Below are positions 26,436-35,703 of a DNA stretch of 64,000 nucleotides, piece after piece (the first letter of the stretch is position 1; every line of letters begins with the position of its first letter). The position numbers and the translations under genes are program-made. The stretch covers positions 409,501 to 473,500 of the forward strand of contig NZ_QBDX01000002.1 of NCBI RefSeq assembly GCF_003129605.1, given 5' to 3'. The DNA is from Hyphobacterium indicum (GTDB lineage: Bacteria > Pseudomonadota > Alphaproteobacteria > Caulobacterales > Maricaulaceae). Below the pieces are notes generated by a model. It saw only the letters and a list, made by a program, of their open reading frames with translations. It ran no database searches and was not told the origin of the DNA.

Positions 26436-27373
26436 CAGCTGTCGTATTCCAGTCCCATGGCAAGATAGCGGGCGCGGTTTTCATCCCAGCCGGGCTGGAC
26501 CTGTACCTGCAGGAAAAGATGCACCTTGCACCCGAAAGCCTGTTCCATTTCCTGCCGCGCGGCCGCGCCGATGGTTTTGACCGTCTTGCCGCCCTTGCCC
26601 AGCACAATCGGGCGCTGGCTGTCACGCTCCACAAAAATACGCTGCTCGATGCGCACTGACCCGTCATGCAGGCGCCGCCAGCTTTCGGTCTCGACCGCTG
26701 TCGAATACGGCAATTCCTGATGCAGCCGGTCATAGATCTGCTCGCGCGTGATCTCTGCGGCGAGAAGGCGCTGCGGGATATCGGCCGCCTGATCTGCCGG
26801 ATAGAGATGCGGTCCCACCGGCATCATCGAGGCCAGCTTTCTTTTCAGATCGGCCACGCCATACCCCTGGGTCGAGCTGATCATGAAGATATCGGAATAG
26901 ACGCCGGTCGCATTCAGGGCCTCGGCCAGTGGCAAAAGCTTGTCGCGTTCCAGTTCGTCAATTTTGTTCAGCGCGAGAATGGCCGTCTTGCCGGCCGCCT
27001 TCAGCCCTTCCGTGACACTGTCATCATCCTTGACCGAGAGCTTCTCGGCCCCACCGCCTTTTCCGGTCGAGCCCAGGTGGCGGGCTTCGGCATCAATGAC
27101 ATGAACAATGGCATCGGCATCATCGGCACCGGTCCACGCCGACTTGACCATGGCCCGGTCCAGACGGCGCCGCGGTTCGAACACGCCGGGTGTATCGACG
27201 AGCACGATCTGGTCATCACCTTCCATCGCAATGCCGCGGACCGGAAAGCGCGTCGTCTGCACCTTGCGCGTCACGATCGAGACTTTCTCCCCGACCAGCG
27301 CATTGACGAGCGTCGACTTGCCGGCATTCGGCGCTCCGATGATGGCCGCAAACCCGGCGCGGGACTCAGTCAT
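26435..27373 (-). CDS. era: GTPase Era
   Basis: Ras-like GTPase with KH domain that helps mature 16S rRNA and the 30S subunit. 312 residues. G1 is GAPNAGKST, the switch region is TRKVQTTRFPVRG, G3 is DTPGV and G4 is NKID. The KH domain is near the C-terminus (PIVLGKGGKTVKTIGAAARQ). An insertion of roughly 25 residues (around HLGSTGKGGGAEKLSVKDDD, 97-120) lengthens the domain between G3 and G4 compared with the 300-residue norm. The gene overlaps rnc by 8 nt. Confidence 0.95.
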   Translation of the reverse strand: MTESRAGFAAIIGAPNAGKSTLVNALVGEKVSIVTRKVQTTRFPVRGIAMEGDDQIVLVDTPGVFEPRRRLDRAMVKSAWTGADDADAIVHVIDAEARHLGSTGKGGGAEKLSVKDDDSVTEGLKAAGKTAILALNKIDELERDKLLPLAEALNATGVYSDIFMISSTQGYGVADLKRKLASMMPVGPHLYPADQAADIPQRLLAAEITREQIYDRLHQELPYSTAVETESWRRLHDGSVRIEQRIFVERDSQRPIVLGKGGKTVKTIGAAARQEMEQAFGCKVHLFLQVQVQPGWDENRARYLAMGLEYDS

Positions 27374-28052
27374 GACTCTTTATCCTTTGCAGCATGGCCG
27401 TCGCGGCCTCGCGCTGTGCTTCCTGTTTCGATCCGCCCTGCCCTTCACACGGATCGAAGCCGTCGAGCTCCACCCGGACCACAAATATCGGGCGATGGTC
27501 CGGTCCGGCCTGTTCCAGCAGATCATATCGCGGCTGACCATATCCTTTTTTGGCCGCCAGTTCCTGCAAATCCGACTTGGGATTACGCGGCTTCTCCGTC
27601 AATTGCGAGACCGCATCACCCCAGCCACGGTCAAATACACGGCGCGCCGCCTCCAGCCCGCCATCAAGGTAAACCGCCGCGATGACGGATTCCGTAGCAT
27701 CCGCCAGAATCGAGGCCTTGTTACGCCCGCCGGCATTTTCTTCCGATGGCGACATCCGTATCGCGTCTCCCAGCCCGAATTGCCGCGCCACATGCTCGCA
27801 GGCATTGCGGTCGACCAATGCATTGTAAAGCGGGGCCAGCTTGCCTTCGTTGGCGTTTTTGAACTTGCTGAACATGGTTTCTGCGGCAATCAGCCCGAGA
27901 ACCCGGTCGCCCAGGAATTCGAGCCGCTCGTAATTGCCCACCAGCCGGTTACCATCACCGAAACTGGCATGGGTCAGCGCCCGCTGGAGCAGGTCGATAT
28001 CCTTGAAATGATACCCGATATTGTCCTGCACGCTCTGAAGCAGGCGGCTCAT
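27366..28052 (-). CDS. rnc: Ribonuclease III
   Basis: Double-strand-specific endoribonuclease for rRNA and mRNA processing. 228 residues. The signature [13 protein letters not shown] carries the catalytic acidic residues, with [15 protein letters not shown] as the second acidic patch. The C-terminal dsRNA-binding domain runs from about 155 ([20 protein letters not shown]) to [13 protein letters not shown]. It overlaps acpS by 4 nt at its start and era by 8 nt at its end. In most alphaproteobacteria lepB lies between acpS and rnc, but not here. Confidence 0.96.
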   Translation of the reverse strand: MSRLLQSVQDNIGYHFKDIDLLQRALTHASFGDGNRLVGNYERLEFLGDRVLGLIAAETMFSKFKNANEGKLAPLYNALVDRNACEHVARQFGLGDAIRMSPSEENAGGRNKASILADATESVIAAVYLDGGLEAARRVFDRGWGDAVSQLTEKPRNPKSDLQELAAKKGYGQPRYDLLEQAGPDHRPIFVVRVELDGFDPCEGQGGSKQEAQREAATAMLQRIKSHD

Positions 28053-28456
28053 GCCTCATCCCCGGGCAGGGCCTCGATAATCACGGTGGCCAGCGCATAG
28101 GGCGGCTCGTCCGTAATGCTGATATGGACAAAGGCTGTCATACCGTCAGGCGTCAGCCGCGCCAGCCAGTCCAGCGCCCGGCCCTTCAGCTCCAGCGTCG
28201 GCTTGCCGCCGGGCAGATTCACAACGCCGACCTCTTTCCACGACACGCCGCGCGATATGCCGGTGCCCAACGCCTTGGCGCCTGCCTCTTTTGCCGCATA
28301 ACGCTTGGCATAACTGGCTGCCCGCTCCCTGCGGCGATCTGACTTGGCCTGCTCGATCTCGGTAAAGCAGCGCTGGGTGAAACGATCGCCGAACCGTTCC
28401 AGAGTCTTCTCGATCCGGCGGATATCAATCAGGTCGGTGCCCGTGCCGATAATCAA
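28049..28456 (-). CDS. acpS: Holo-[acyl-carrier-protein] synthase
   Basis: Transfers 4-phosphopantetheine from CoA to acyl carrier protein. 135 residues. Motifs are [16 protein letters not shown], with the Mg-binding aspartate, and the basic/acidic [23 protein letters not shown] segment. The start is TTG 28456, inside a TTGA overlap with the pdxJ stop. The coupling and the normal N-terminus make this start convincing. Confidence 0.95.
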   Translation of the reverse strand: MIIGTGTDLIDIRRIEKTLERFGDRFTQRCFTEIEQAKSDRRRERAASYAKRYAAKEAGAKALGTGISRGVSWKEVGVVNLPGGKPTLELKGRALDWLARLTPDGMTAFVHISITDEPPYALATVIIEALPGDEA

Positions 28457-29208
28457 GCGGCCGCCTCATTGCGGGCATCGGCGATCAGCCCGCGCATCGT
28501 CGTTACCGCCTCGCGCAAGCCGCGGAAGATGGCTTCACCGATCAGGAAATGGCCGATATTCAGCTCTTTCACCTGCGAAATGGCGGCTACCGGCTTCACC
28601 GTGTCATAAGTCAGCCCATGCCCGGCATGGACTTCCAGACCGCGCTCATGCGCCAGCGCGCAAGCCAGCTCGATCCGTTTCAGAAGCTCAGCGGTTCTGG
28701 CCTGGTTCCCGGCAATATAGGCATCGCAATAAGCGCCGGTGTGAAATTCCACCACGGAGGCCCCGATGGCTTCCGCCACCGCGATCTGAACCGGATCCGG
28801 CTCGATAAACAGCGAGACCCGGATTCCGGCGGCATTCAGCCGGTCAACAAAAGGCGCGATGTGCTGATGGCCCCCGGCCACATCCAGCCCCCCTTCCGTA
28901 GTCCGCTCCTCGCGCTTTTCCGGCACGATGCAGCAGGCATGCGGCTTGTGCGCCAGAGCAATCGCCAGCATTTCGTCAGTCGCCGCCATCTCGAAATTCA
29001 GCGGCAAGTCGATTTCACGGGCCAGGCGCTCGATATCCCTGTCCCCGATATGACGGCGGTCTTCGCGCAAATGCGCGGTTATCCCGTCCGCGCCGGCCTC
29101 AGCCGCCTGCCGCGCAGCACGCACGGGATCGGGATGCAATCCGCCGCGCGCATTACGGATCGTCGCGACATGGTCGATATTAACCCCGAGGCGGACCGGC
29201 GGATTCAT
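28453..29208 (-). CDS. pdxJ: Pyridoxine 5'-phosphate synthase
   Basis: Last ring-closing step of vitamin B6 synthesis, combining 3-amino-2-oxopropyl phosphate with 1-deoxyxylulose 5-phosphate. 251 residues, TIM barrel. Signatures are [17 protein letters not shown] at the N-terminus, [16 protein letters not shown], and [10 protein letters not shown] late in the chain. Overlaps pyrE by 4 nt (ATGA) and acpS by 4 nt. Confidence 0.96.
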   Translation of the reverse strand: MNPPVRLGVNIDHVATIRNARGGLHPDPVRAARQAAEAGADGITAHLREDRRHIGDRDIERLAREIDLPLNFEMAATDEMLAIALAHKPHACCIVPEKREERTTEGGLDVAGGHQHIAPFVDRLNAAGIRVSLFIEPDPVQIAVAEAIGASVVEFHTGAYCDAYIAGNQARTAELLKRIELACALAHERGLEVHAGHGLTYDTVKPVAAISQVKELNIGHFLIGEAIFRGLREAVTTMRGLIADARNEAAA

Positions 29209-29792
29209 GCCTTCAGACCCCGGCTGCCCGGTTTAATGGCCGGGATGGATTCGAGTTCCGGCGGAAGATCATCCGGCGCATAGGCCGGGAATTCGATCGA
29301 CGCCAGCGCGATCAAGGGAACGCCGACATCGGCCTTGCCGCCCGAACGGTCAATCAGACAGGCTTCCGCCAGAACCGTCGCGCCAGCCGCTTTCAGCGCA
29401 TCAATACATTCGCGTGACGACAAGCCGGTAGTCACGATATCCTCGACCACCAGCACCTTCTGTCCGGGGGCCAGCTCGAAACCGCGGCGCAGGCGGAATT
29501 CACCCTCCTCGCGTTCGACATAGATAGCCGGAAGGCCCATCTGCCGGCCCATCTCATAGCCCGGGACAATGCCGCCAACGGCCGGTGAAACGATGATTTC
29601 CGGCGCGTCCGTCATCTCCGCTTTTACTTTTGCCGCGAGCGCCTTGCAGAGCTTCGCTGTCCGCACGGCGTCAGCGAAGACTTTCGCCTTTTGCAGGAAA
29701 ACGGGGCTGCGCAGGCCGGACGACAGGATGAAATGGCCCTCCAGAAGAGCCCCGGCAGCACGGAATTCGTTCAACACGTCTTCGGTCTTCAT
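29205..29792 (-). CDS. pyrE: Orotate phosphoribosyltransferase
   Basis: Fifth step of pyrimidine synthesis, joining orotate and PRPP. 195 residues. The PRPP-binding motif is [16 protein letters not shown], and the orotate side contains the [19 protein letters not shown] segment. The start overlaps the rsh stop (ATGA). The gene is in its usual place between the alarmone gene and pdxJ. Confidence 0.95.
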   Translation of the reverse strand: MKTEDVLNEFRAAGALLEGHFILSSGLRSPVFLQKAKVFADAVRTAKLCKALAAKVKAEMTDAPEIIVSPAVGGIVPGYEMGRQMGLPAIYVEREEGEFRLRRGFELAPGQKVLVVEDIVTTGLSSRECIDALKAAGATVLAEACLIDRSGGKADVGVPLIALASIEFPAYAPDDLPPELESIPAIKPGSRGLKA

Positions 29793-32017
29793 GCGTCATT
29801 CTCGTCTGTTTCACCGCGGGCGCGCTCGGCGGACACCACGCTGCTACACATTTTCAGGGCCGATATAATGTTCGCGAGATGCCGGTTGTCGAACACTTCG
29901 ATATCAAATTGCATTTCAAAGAAGTCCTTGGCGCGTTTCAGCGTTTTGATATTGCCGATATTGCCGCGATTCTCGCCCACGGCCTTGGCGATCTCCGCCA
30001 GCGCACCCGGCGTATTGTGCATGACGGCGTGAACGCGTGCCGCCGACACGGCGTTTTCTTCCGCCTCCGCCGTCCAGCCAAGGTCAATCCAGCGGTCCGG
30101 ATCGGATTCATCGTGCTCGGTCAGCCGGTCACAATCAATGGTGTGGATGGTCACGCCCTTGTCGGGCACCATCACCCCGACAATCCGGTCACCCGGAAGC
30201 GGTGAACAGCACTCTGAAAAATGGATCGAAATACCCGGCGTCAATCCGCGGCCCCGGACATAGAGCCGGGCTTTCTCATCGCGGATCAGTTCCTTTTCAC
30301 TGGCATCATACTGGCGGCTGTCGCGGCGGCCGGGGAAGACGGCATCCAGAAACTGTCCGGACGTGACCCGGCCGCGGCCAAGTGCCTGGTAGAGTTCCTC
30401 CATCGAGGCAATATCCAGGCGCGCCAGCGCATCTTCCAGGCCTTTTTCCCGGAATACCTTGCCCTCGCGCTCGAATGCGTGTTCGGCCAGCATCTTGCCA
30501 ATGCCCTCGAATTCGGCCCGTTCCGTCGTGCGGATCAACCGCCGGATCGCAGCGCGGGCCTTGCCGGTCACGGCCAGCTCCTCCCACCCGGCAGGCGGCT
30601 GACGCAAACCGCCCCGCAGGATATTGACCACATCACCATTCTTCAGGCGCGTGCGTAACGGCCGGTCCCGGCCATTGATTTTCGCGCCGATACAGGTGTG
30701 ACCCAGCTCGGTGTGGACGGCATAGGCAAAATCCAGAGGTGTGGCACCGGACGGCAATGCAATCAGTTCGCCCTTCGGGGTGAAGCAATAAACCTGGTCG
30801 GCAAACATTTCGAGCTTGGCATGCTCGAGAAATTCGTCCGGATCGCCGCCCTGTTCCAGAATTTCGAGGAAAGGACGCAGACGCTCCAGCGGATCGCCGC
30901 CGGCAGATTTCGCGGCTTCCGCGTCATAGCCATAGCTCTGGCCCTTATAGCGCCAATGCGCCGCCACGCCGCTTTCCGCGACCGAATCCATTTCCTCGGT
31001 CCGGATCTGGATTTCGACCCGCACGCTTTCGGGACCAACGACAGTGGTATGCAGGGAGCGGTAATTGTTCGGCTTCGGCGTGGAAATGAAATCCCGGAAA
31101 CGCTCGGGCACGCAGCGCCAGTTCTGATGAATGATGCCCAGCGAACGGTAACAATCATCGGCAGAATCCACGATCAGCCGGAAGGCATAGATATCGGCGA
31201 TCTCGTCAAAGCTTGTGCCTTTGCGTTCCAGCTTGCGCCAGATCGAATAAGGCCGCTTCTCGCGTCCGAAAATACGGCCCTGAATACCGGCTTCTTCAAG
31301 CTTGGCCATGATCACCTGGGACACTTCGGCGACCGCCTCGGCACGCGATTCCCGCATTTCGGCGAGCCGCAATGAGACCGATTCAAAGGCCGCGGGATTG
31401 ATATAGCGGAAGGACAGGTCTTCCAGTTCCACACAGATCCGGTTGATTCCGATCCGCCGGGCCAATGGGGCATAGATTTCAAGTGTTTCGGTAGAAATCC
31501 GCTCGCGCTTTTCGGGTTTGGGAATATGATGGAGCGTCCGCATATTGTGCAGCCGGTCTGACAGTTTCACGATCAACACCCGGACATCGGATGAAATCGC
31601 GACCACCAGTTTCTGGAAATTCTCGGCCTGCTTGGTCCGGTTGGACCCAAGCTCCATCTGGCCCAGCTTCGTCACACCATCTACCAGTGCGGCGATTTCG
31701 GGCGAAAAGCGTTCGCTGAGTTGTTCGAGCGTAGCCGGCGTATCCTCGACCGTGTCGTGCAACAGGCCCGTACAGATGGTTGCAGCATCCATCTTCAGAT
31801 CAGCCAGTATCATCGCCACCGACGCGACATGCGCGAAATAGGGCTCCCCCGAATAGCGCTTCTGGGGGGCATGCATTTCGCGCGCGAAATCATAGGCACG
31901 GCGGATCAGGTCCGCATCGACCGTCGGATGATATCTGGAAATACGCCCGACGAGGTCGTCGGCGGTTGGATAGGTTTCAATCGCCGGGGTGTCTTGGTCA
32001 GGCGCGGCGAGGCTCAC
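29789..32017 (-). CDS. rsh: Bifunctional (p)ppGpp synthetase/hydrolase, Rsh
   Basis: Long RelA/SpoT homologue of 742 residues. Order of domains: HD hydrolase ([14 protein letters not shown], and HD in [10 protein letters not shown], about 60-150), synthetase ([20 protein letters not shown] and [19 protein letters not shown], about 250-370), TGS ([21 protein letters not shown]), a helical linker and a C-terminal ACT domain ([20 protein letters not shown]). Both active sites look intact. The start is GTG 32017, 6 nt after the rpoZ stop. Confidence 0.96.
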   Translation of the reverse strand: MSLAAPDQDTPAIETYPTADDLVGRISRYHPTVDADLIRRAYDFAREMHAPQKRYSGEPYFAHVASVAMILADLKMDAATICTGLLHDTVEDTPATLEQLSERFSPEIAALVDGVTKLGQMELGSNRTKQAENFQKLVVAISSDVRVLIVKLSDRLHNMRTLHHIPKPEKRERISTETLEIYAPLARRIGINRICVELEDLSFRYINPAAFESVSLRLAEMRESRAEAVAEVSQVIMAKLEEAGIQGRIFGREKRPYSIWRKLERKGTSFDEIADIYAFRLIVDSADDCYRSLGIIHQNWRCVPERFRDFISTPKPNNYRSLHTTVVGPESVRVEIQIRTEEMDSVAESGVAAHWRYKGQSYGYDAEAAKSAGGDPLERLRPFLEILEQGGDPDEFLEHAKLEMFADQVYCFTPKGELIALPSGATPLDFAYAVHTELGHTCIGAKINGRDRPLRTRLKNGDVVNILRGGLRQPPAGWEELAVTGKARAAIRRLIRTTERAEFEGIGKMLAEHAFEREGKVFREKGLEDALARLDIASMEELYQALGRGRVTSGQFLDAVFPGRRDSRQYDASEKELIRDEKARLYVRGRGLTPGISIHFSECCSPLPGDRIVGVMVPDKGVTIHTIDCDRLTEHDESDPDRWIDLGWTAEAEENAVSAARVHAVMHNTPGALAEIAKAVGENRGNIGNIKTLKRAKDFFEMQFDIEVFDNRHLANIISALKMCSSVVSAERARGETDENDA

Positions 32018-32023
32018 CCTGCC

Positions 32024-32398
32024 CTAGAACCGGTTGTCCGGAGCGCCGTCGCGGTCGCTTTGCAGCGCTTTCAGCATGTCGGCTTCATCCGGATCGACAG
32101 GGGTCGGCTTGGAGGCGATTTGCGGCAGATCGTCTTGCGGCGATGCCCGCTCCTCTTCTTCCTCGTCGCTCGGAATCACGCGCTGGAGCCCGTTGACCAG
32201 GCTGTCTTTCAGGGCGCGCAAATCGAGATTGTCTTCGGCAATCTCGCGCAGCGACACGACGGGATTCTTGTCATTGTCACGGTCGAGCGTCAGCTCCGAA
32301 CCGGCCGAAATGTTCCGGGCGCGGTGCGCGGCCAGCAGAACCAGGTCAAAACGGTTCGGGACTTTCTGGATGCAATCTTCAACGGTGACGCGGGCCAT
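32024..32398 (-). CDS. rpoZ: RNA polymerase omega subunit
   Basis: Assembly subunit of RNA polymerase and part of a ppGpp site in proteobacteria. 124 residues. The N-terminal [21 protein letters not shown] and AHRARNIS motif is diagnostic, followed by [14 protein letters not shown]. The tail is acidic and probably flexible ([13 protein letters not shown]). It heads the rpoZ-rsh-pyrE-pdxJ-acpS-rnc-era-recO-parC block, with about 100 nt of promoter DNA upstream. Confidence 0.96.
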   Translation of the reverse strand: MARVTVEDCIQKVPNRFDLVLLAAHRARNISAGSELTLDRDNDKNPVVSLREIAEDNLDLRALKDSLVNGLQRVIPSDEEEEERASPQDDLPQIASKPTPVDPDEADMLKALQSDRDGAPDNRF

Positions 32399-32497
32399 AC
32401 GTGCGGCCTCCTGTAAAATGCTCGCAAAGGGATCGCAGTAAGTAACGCCGCTCGGCCTTTACTGCAAGGCCTTTGCCGCATTGCAACACAGCGCAAA

Positions 32498-33007
32498 TCA
32501 GCCGCTTCGGTGAGTCTGGTCAATCGCATCCGCTGGCAGGCGGGAAATCAGGCCGGAAATGGCTGTGCAGGAGACCGGATGGACCCAGTGCGGCGCAATC
32601 TCCGCCAGCGGCAGCAGCACGAAAGCCCGCTCTCCCGCTCTCGGATGCGGCAGGGTCAGGGCCGGCGTATCCATGACTAGGCCGCGATAATCGATGAGGT
32701 CGAGATCCAGCGTGCGCGAATCCCAACGCTCGCCACGGCTGCGGCCGAACCGGGACTCGACTTCCAGCAACACGCGCAGCAGCGCCCCGGCCTCCAGCGC
32801 GGTCCGGACTTCGGCGACCGCATTGATATAGGCGGGCTTTGCCGGATCGGGCCAGGCCGGCGATGTCCACAGGCTGGAGACCGCAACCGGCAATACGCCG
32901 CTTTCAGCCAGTTGCTGCAATGCGTCCGGCAAGGTCTCTTGCGGGGACCGCCCCCGAAAGGGCAGATTGGCCCCGAGCGCGACATAGATATTCGCCGCCT
33001 CTTTCAT
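32498..33007 (-). CDS. folK: 2-amino-4-hydroxy-6-hydroxymethyldihydropteridine pyrophosphokinase
   Basis: Folate pathway kinase that pyrophosphorylates the pterin before condensation with p-aminobenzoate. 169 residues. Motifs are IYVALGANLPFRG, SSLWTSPAW for the substrate loop, and RSRGERWDSRTLDLDLIDYRG with the metal-binding DLDLID. It lies upstream of rpoZ on the same strand. Its start is only 30 nt from the divergent NYN gene, so the two promoters overlap. Confidence 0.94.
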   Translation of the reverse strand: MKEAANIYVALGANLPFRGRSPQETLPDALQQLAESGVLPVAVSSLWTSPAWPDPAKPAYINAVAEVRTALEAGALLRVLLEVESRFGRSRGERWDSRTLDLDLIDYRGLVMDTPALTLPHPRAGERAFVLLPLAEIAPHWVHPVSCTAISGLISRLPADAIDQTHRSG

Positions 33008-33037
33008 GTTTTGATCTTTAGCATTCGGGAGCGCCCC

Positions 33038-33592
33038 ATGACCTTCTATCCCAACGAACGTATTGGCCTTTTCATTGATGGTGCCAACCTGTTTTCCACC
33101 TCGAAAGCACTCGATTTCGACATCGATTACCGCAAGCTGCTGGAGGAATTCCGCAAGCGGGGCCGCCTCACCCGGGCCAACTATTACACCGCATTGCTGG
33201 AAAACGAGGACTTCACGCCGCTAAAACCGCTTGTCGACTGGCTCGACTACAACGGATTCAATGTCATCACCAAGCCGGCCAAGGAGTTCACGGACGATTC
33301 GGGCCGGCGCCGGATCAAGGGCGATATGGATGTCGAACTGGCCGTAGACATCATTTCCGCCGCCACCTATCTCGATCATATCATCCTGTTTACGGGCGAT
33401 GGTGATTTCCGTTACGCCGTCGAGCATTGCCAGCGCAAGGGTGCCCGGGTCACGGTCGTATCCTCGCTGAAAGCCCGCCCGCCGATGATATCGGATGATC
33501 TGCGGCGGCAAGCCGATGGATTCATCGATCTCGCCGATCTGAAATCCATGATCGGTCGCGAGGGCGGACGTCCGCAACACGATGACGATTGA
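33038..33592 (+). CDS. NYN-domain (LabA/DUF88 family) putative ribonuclease
   Basis: A 184-residue PIN-like protein. The start ATG 33038 follows CGGGAG, so the 42-codon upstream extension is not used. The NYN pattern is IGLFIDGANLFSTSKALDF (first aspartate), KGDMDVELAVDIISAA (second acidic cluster) and HIILFTGDGDFRYAVEHC (third), which together form the metal site. Related proteins act on RNA, but substrates are largely unknown. It overlaps the uracil-DNA glycosylase gene by 11 nt and is divergent from folK. Confidence 0.9.
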   Translation: MTFYPNERIGLFIDGANLFSTSKALDFDIDYRKLLEEFRKRGRLTRANYYTALLENEDFTPLKPLVDWLDYNGFNVITKPAKEFTDDSGRRRIKGDMDVELAVDIISAATYLDHIILFTGDGDFRYAVEHCQRKGARVTVVSSLKARPPMISDDLRRQADGFIDLADLKSMIGREGGRPQHDDD

Positions 33593-34247
33593 GGTGACCG
33601 GGCCGGAAGCGCCACTAGATTGCCCGCTCTGCCCGCGGCTGGTCGCCTTCCGCGAAACCAATAGCCGCCTGTTTCCGTCATTTCACAACGCGCCGGTGCC
33701 CTCTTTCGGGGATTTGGAAGCCCGCTTCCTGATCGTTGGCCTGGCCCCCGGTCTGAAGGGCGCCAACCAGACGGGACGGCCCTTCACCGGCGATTATGCG
33801 GGCGATCTTTTATACGCCACGCTCGGGAAATTCGGGTTTCTGGAGGGGGAATATGGCGGCCATGCCAATGATGGTGCGCGCTTGCAGGATGCGATGATCA
33901 CCAATGCCGTGCGCTGCGTGCCGCCGCAAAACAAGCCGGTCGGCGCGGAAATGAATGCCTGCCGTCCCTTCCTGACCGAACGGTTGCGGGCCCTGCCCCG
34001 CCTGTCGGCCATCCTGTGCCTCGGAAAAATTTCACATGACAACACCTTGCGGGCCATGGGCCAGCGCCTGTCGGCGATGAAATTCGCCCATCAAGCCGCG
34101 CAGGATTTCGAATTCAACGGCCGCACAGTGCGCCTGTTCGACAGCTATCATTGCTCGCGATACAACACGAATACCGGCCGCCTGACGGAAACCATGTTCG
34201 AGAATGTGTTTTCAGACGTCCGGGACTATCTGGCAGATCAGCCGTAA
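33582..34247 (+). CDS. Uracil-DNA glycosylase, family 5 (UDGb) type
   Basis: Base-excision repair glycosylase, 221 residues. The N-terminal cysteines CPLCPRL can help hold an iron-sulfur cluster, with further cysteines at VRCVPP and MNACRPF. The catalytic loop reads [22 protein letters not shown]; the family more often has [12 protein letters not shown]. The second motif is [14 protein letters not shown]. These fit family 5 rather than family 4. It overlaps the NYN gene by 11 nt and its 3' end overlaps convergent smpB by 10 nt. Confidence 0.9.
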   Translation: MTIEVTGPEAPLDCPLCPRLVAFRETNSRLFPSFHNAPVPSFGDLEARFLIVGLAPGLKGANQTGRPFTGDYAGDLLYATLGKFGFLEGEYGGHANDGARLQDAMITNAVRCVPPQNKPVGAEMNACRPFLTERLRALPRLSAILCLGKISHDNTLRAMGQRLSAMKFAHQAAQDFEFNGRTVRLFDSYHCSRYNTNTGRLTETMFENVFSDVRDYLADQP

Positions 34248-34702
34248 TTCTTGATCAGCCGTGATTTCTGCCGGTTCCAGTCCCGCTGCTTGACGGTTTC
34301 GCGCTTGTCGACCGTCTTCTTGCCTTTTGCGAGACCGATCAGGAGCTTTGCGAAGCCGCGATCGGTGAAATAGAGCTTGAGCGGAATAATCGTCCGTCCC
34401 TCGCGCGCGACAGCCCCTTGCAGCTTTGCGATTTCCTTGCGTTTCAGCAGCAGTTTACGCTTGCGCCGCGGTTCATGGTTGAACTGGTTTGCGCCCTCAT
34501 ACATCGGGATATCGGCATTGATCAGGAAGATCTCATCGCCTTCCGGACCGACATAGGCTTCGGCAATATTGGCGCGGCCATTGCGCAGGGATTTGACCTC
34601 GCTGCCCTGCAATTGCAGCCCGGCTTCAAACGTCTCCTCGATCTCGTAATCGAACCGCGCGCGGCGGTTCACCGCAACAGCAGCATTCGGGTCTTTGGCC
34701 AT
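34238..34702 (-). CDS. smpB: SsrA-binding protein SmpB
   Basis: tmRNA partner in ribosome rescue. 154 residues. Signatures are [39 protein letters not shown] and the basic C-terminal [20 protein letters not shown] tail. It is translationally coupled to dapA (TGATG at 34700-34704), a frequent alphaproteobacterial arrangement. No tmRNA gene was found in the window. Confidence 0.97.
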   Translation of the reverse strand: MAKDPNAAVAVNRRARFDYEIEETFEAGLQLQGSEVKSLRNGRANIAEAYVGPEGDEIFLINADIPMYEGANQFNHEPRRKRKLLLKRKEIAKLQGAVAREGRTIIPLKLYFTDRGFAKLLIGLAKGKKTVDKRETVKQRDWNRQKSRLIKNYG

Positions 34703-35574
34703 CAGATCAATCCGGCATGTTCCATTGCGCCCCGCACCGCCGCCTTCACGGCATCATCCGGTTCCGTTAACGGAAGGCGGACATCAGGCAGGCACAAATC
34801 CAGCAAACTCAATGCATATTTCGCCGGGCCGGGGCTCGGCGACATAAAGAGCGCCTTGTGCAAGGGCTGTAGAAGATCTCCGATTTCAAGCGCTTCCTGA
34901 TAGTCACCGGACAGGGTGGCATTCTGGAGCTGCGCGCACAGGGCGGGCGCAACATTGGAGCTGACCGAGATACATCCGGTTCCGCCCTCGGCATTATAGC
35001 CGATCGCTGTCGGATCCTCACCCGACAGCTGGATGAAATCGGGGCCGATCAGATGCCGGTGCGCGCCCACGCGGGTGAGGTCACCGGTCGCGTCTTTCAC
35101 ACCGATCACCGATTCCAGCCCGGCAATCCGCGCCATCGTCTCCGGATGGATATCAACGATGGACCGCCCCGGTATATTGTAAACGATGACCGGAAGGTCA
35201 CAGGCTGCCGAAATCGCCTCGAAATGGCGGAACAGCCCCTCCTGCGACGGCTTGTTGTAATAGGGAGCGACGATCAGGGCGGCATCCACACCGGCCGTTT
35301 TCGCCCAATTTGTCATTTCAATCGTCGCCGCCGTATCATTCGATCCGGTGCCGGCAATCACCGGTACACGGCCCTTGGCGGTCTCCACCGTCAGTTCGAT
35401 GACCCGCTTTTTCTCATCCAGGGACAGGGTCGGGCTTTCGCCGGTTGTGCCAACCGGGACCAGCCCGTGCGTTCCACTATCGATCTGGCGCTCGGCCAGC
35501 ATCTGGAACGCCTTGGCATCCACGGCATTATTCTTGAATGGCGTGACGAGCGCAGTGATGGAACCGGAGAGCAT
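34702..35574 (-). CDS. dapA: 4-hydroxy-tetrahydrodipicolinate synthase
   Basis: First committed step of lysine and diaminopimelate synthesis, pyruvate plus aspartate semialdehyde. The chosen start ATG 35574 ([16 protein letters not shown]) gives the standard 290 residues; the longer frame to 35679 runs through promoter DNA. The Schiff-base lysine is in [13 protein letters not shown] and the proton-relay tyrosine is in [13 protein letters not shown]. The [11 protein letters not shown] loop is also present. Divergent from the lytic transglycosylase gene and upstream of smpB. Confidence 0.97.
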   Translation of the reverse strand: MLSGSITALVTPFKNNAVDAKAFQMLAERQIDSGTHGLVPVGTTGESPTLSLDEKKRVIELTVETAKGRVPVIAGTGSNDTAATIEMTNWAKTAGVDAALIVAPYYNKPSQEGLFRHFEAISAACDLPVIVYNIPGRSIVDIHPETMARIAGLESVIGVKDATGDLTRVGAHRHLIGPDFIQLSGEDPTAIGYNAEGGTGCISVSSNVAPALCAQLQNATLSGDYQEALEIGDLLQPLHKALFMSPSPGPAKYALSLLDLCLPDVRLPLTEPDDAVKAAVRGAMEHAGLI

Positions 35575-35703
35575 GAAAAGCCTGCCTGACAACATTGTTA
35601 CCGTTTTCAAGCCTATCGGACGCCCGGCATGCGGCCAAGAGCGCATGTCGGCTGTAGACAGCGCCATTGCCTGCGCCATGATACGGCCAATATTGCTGAC
35701 AAG

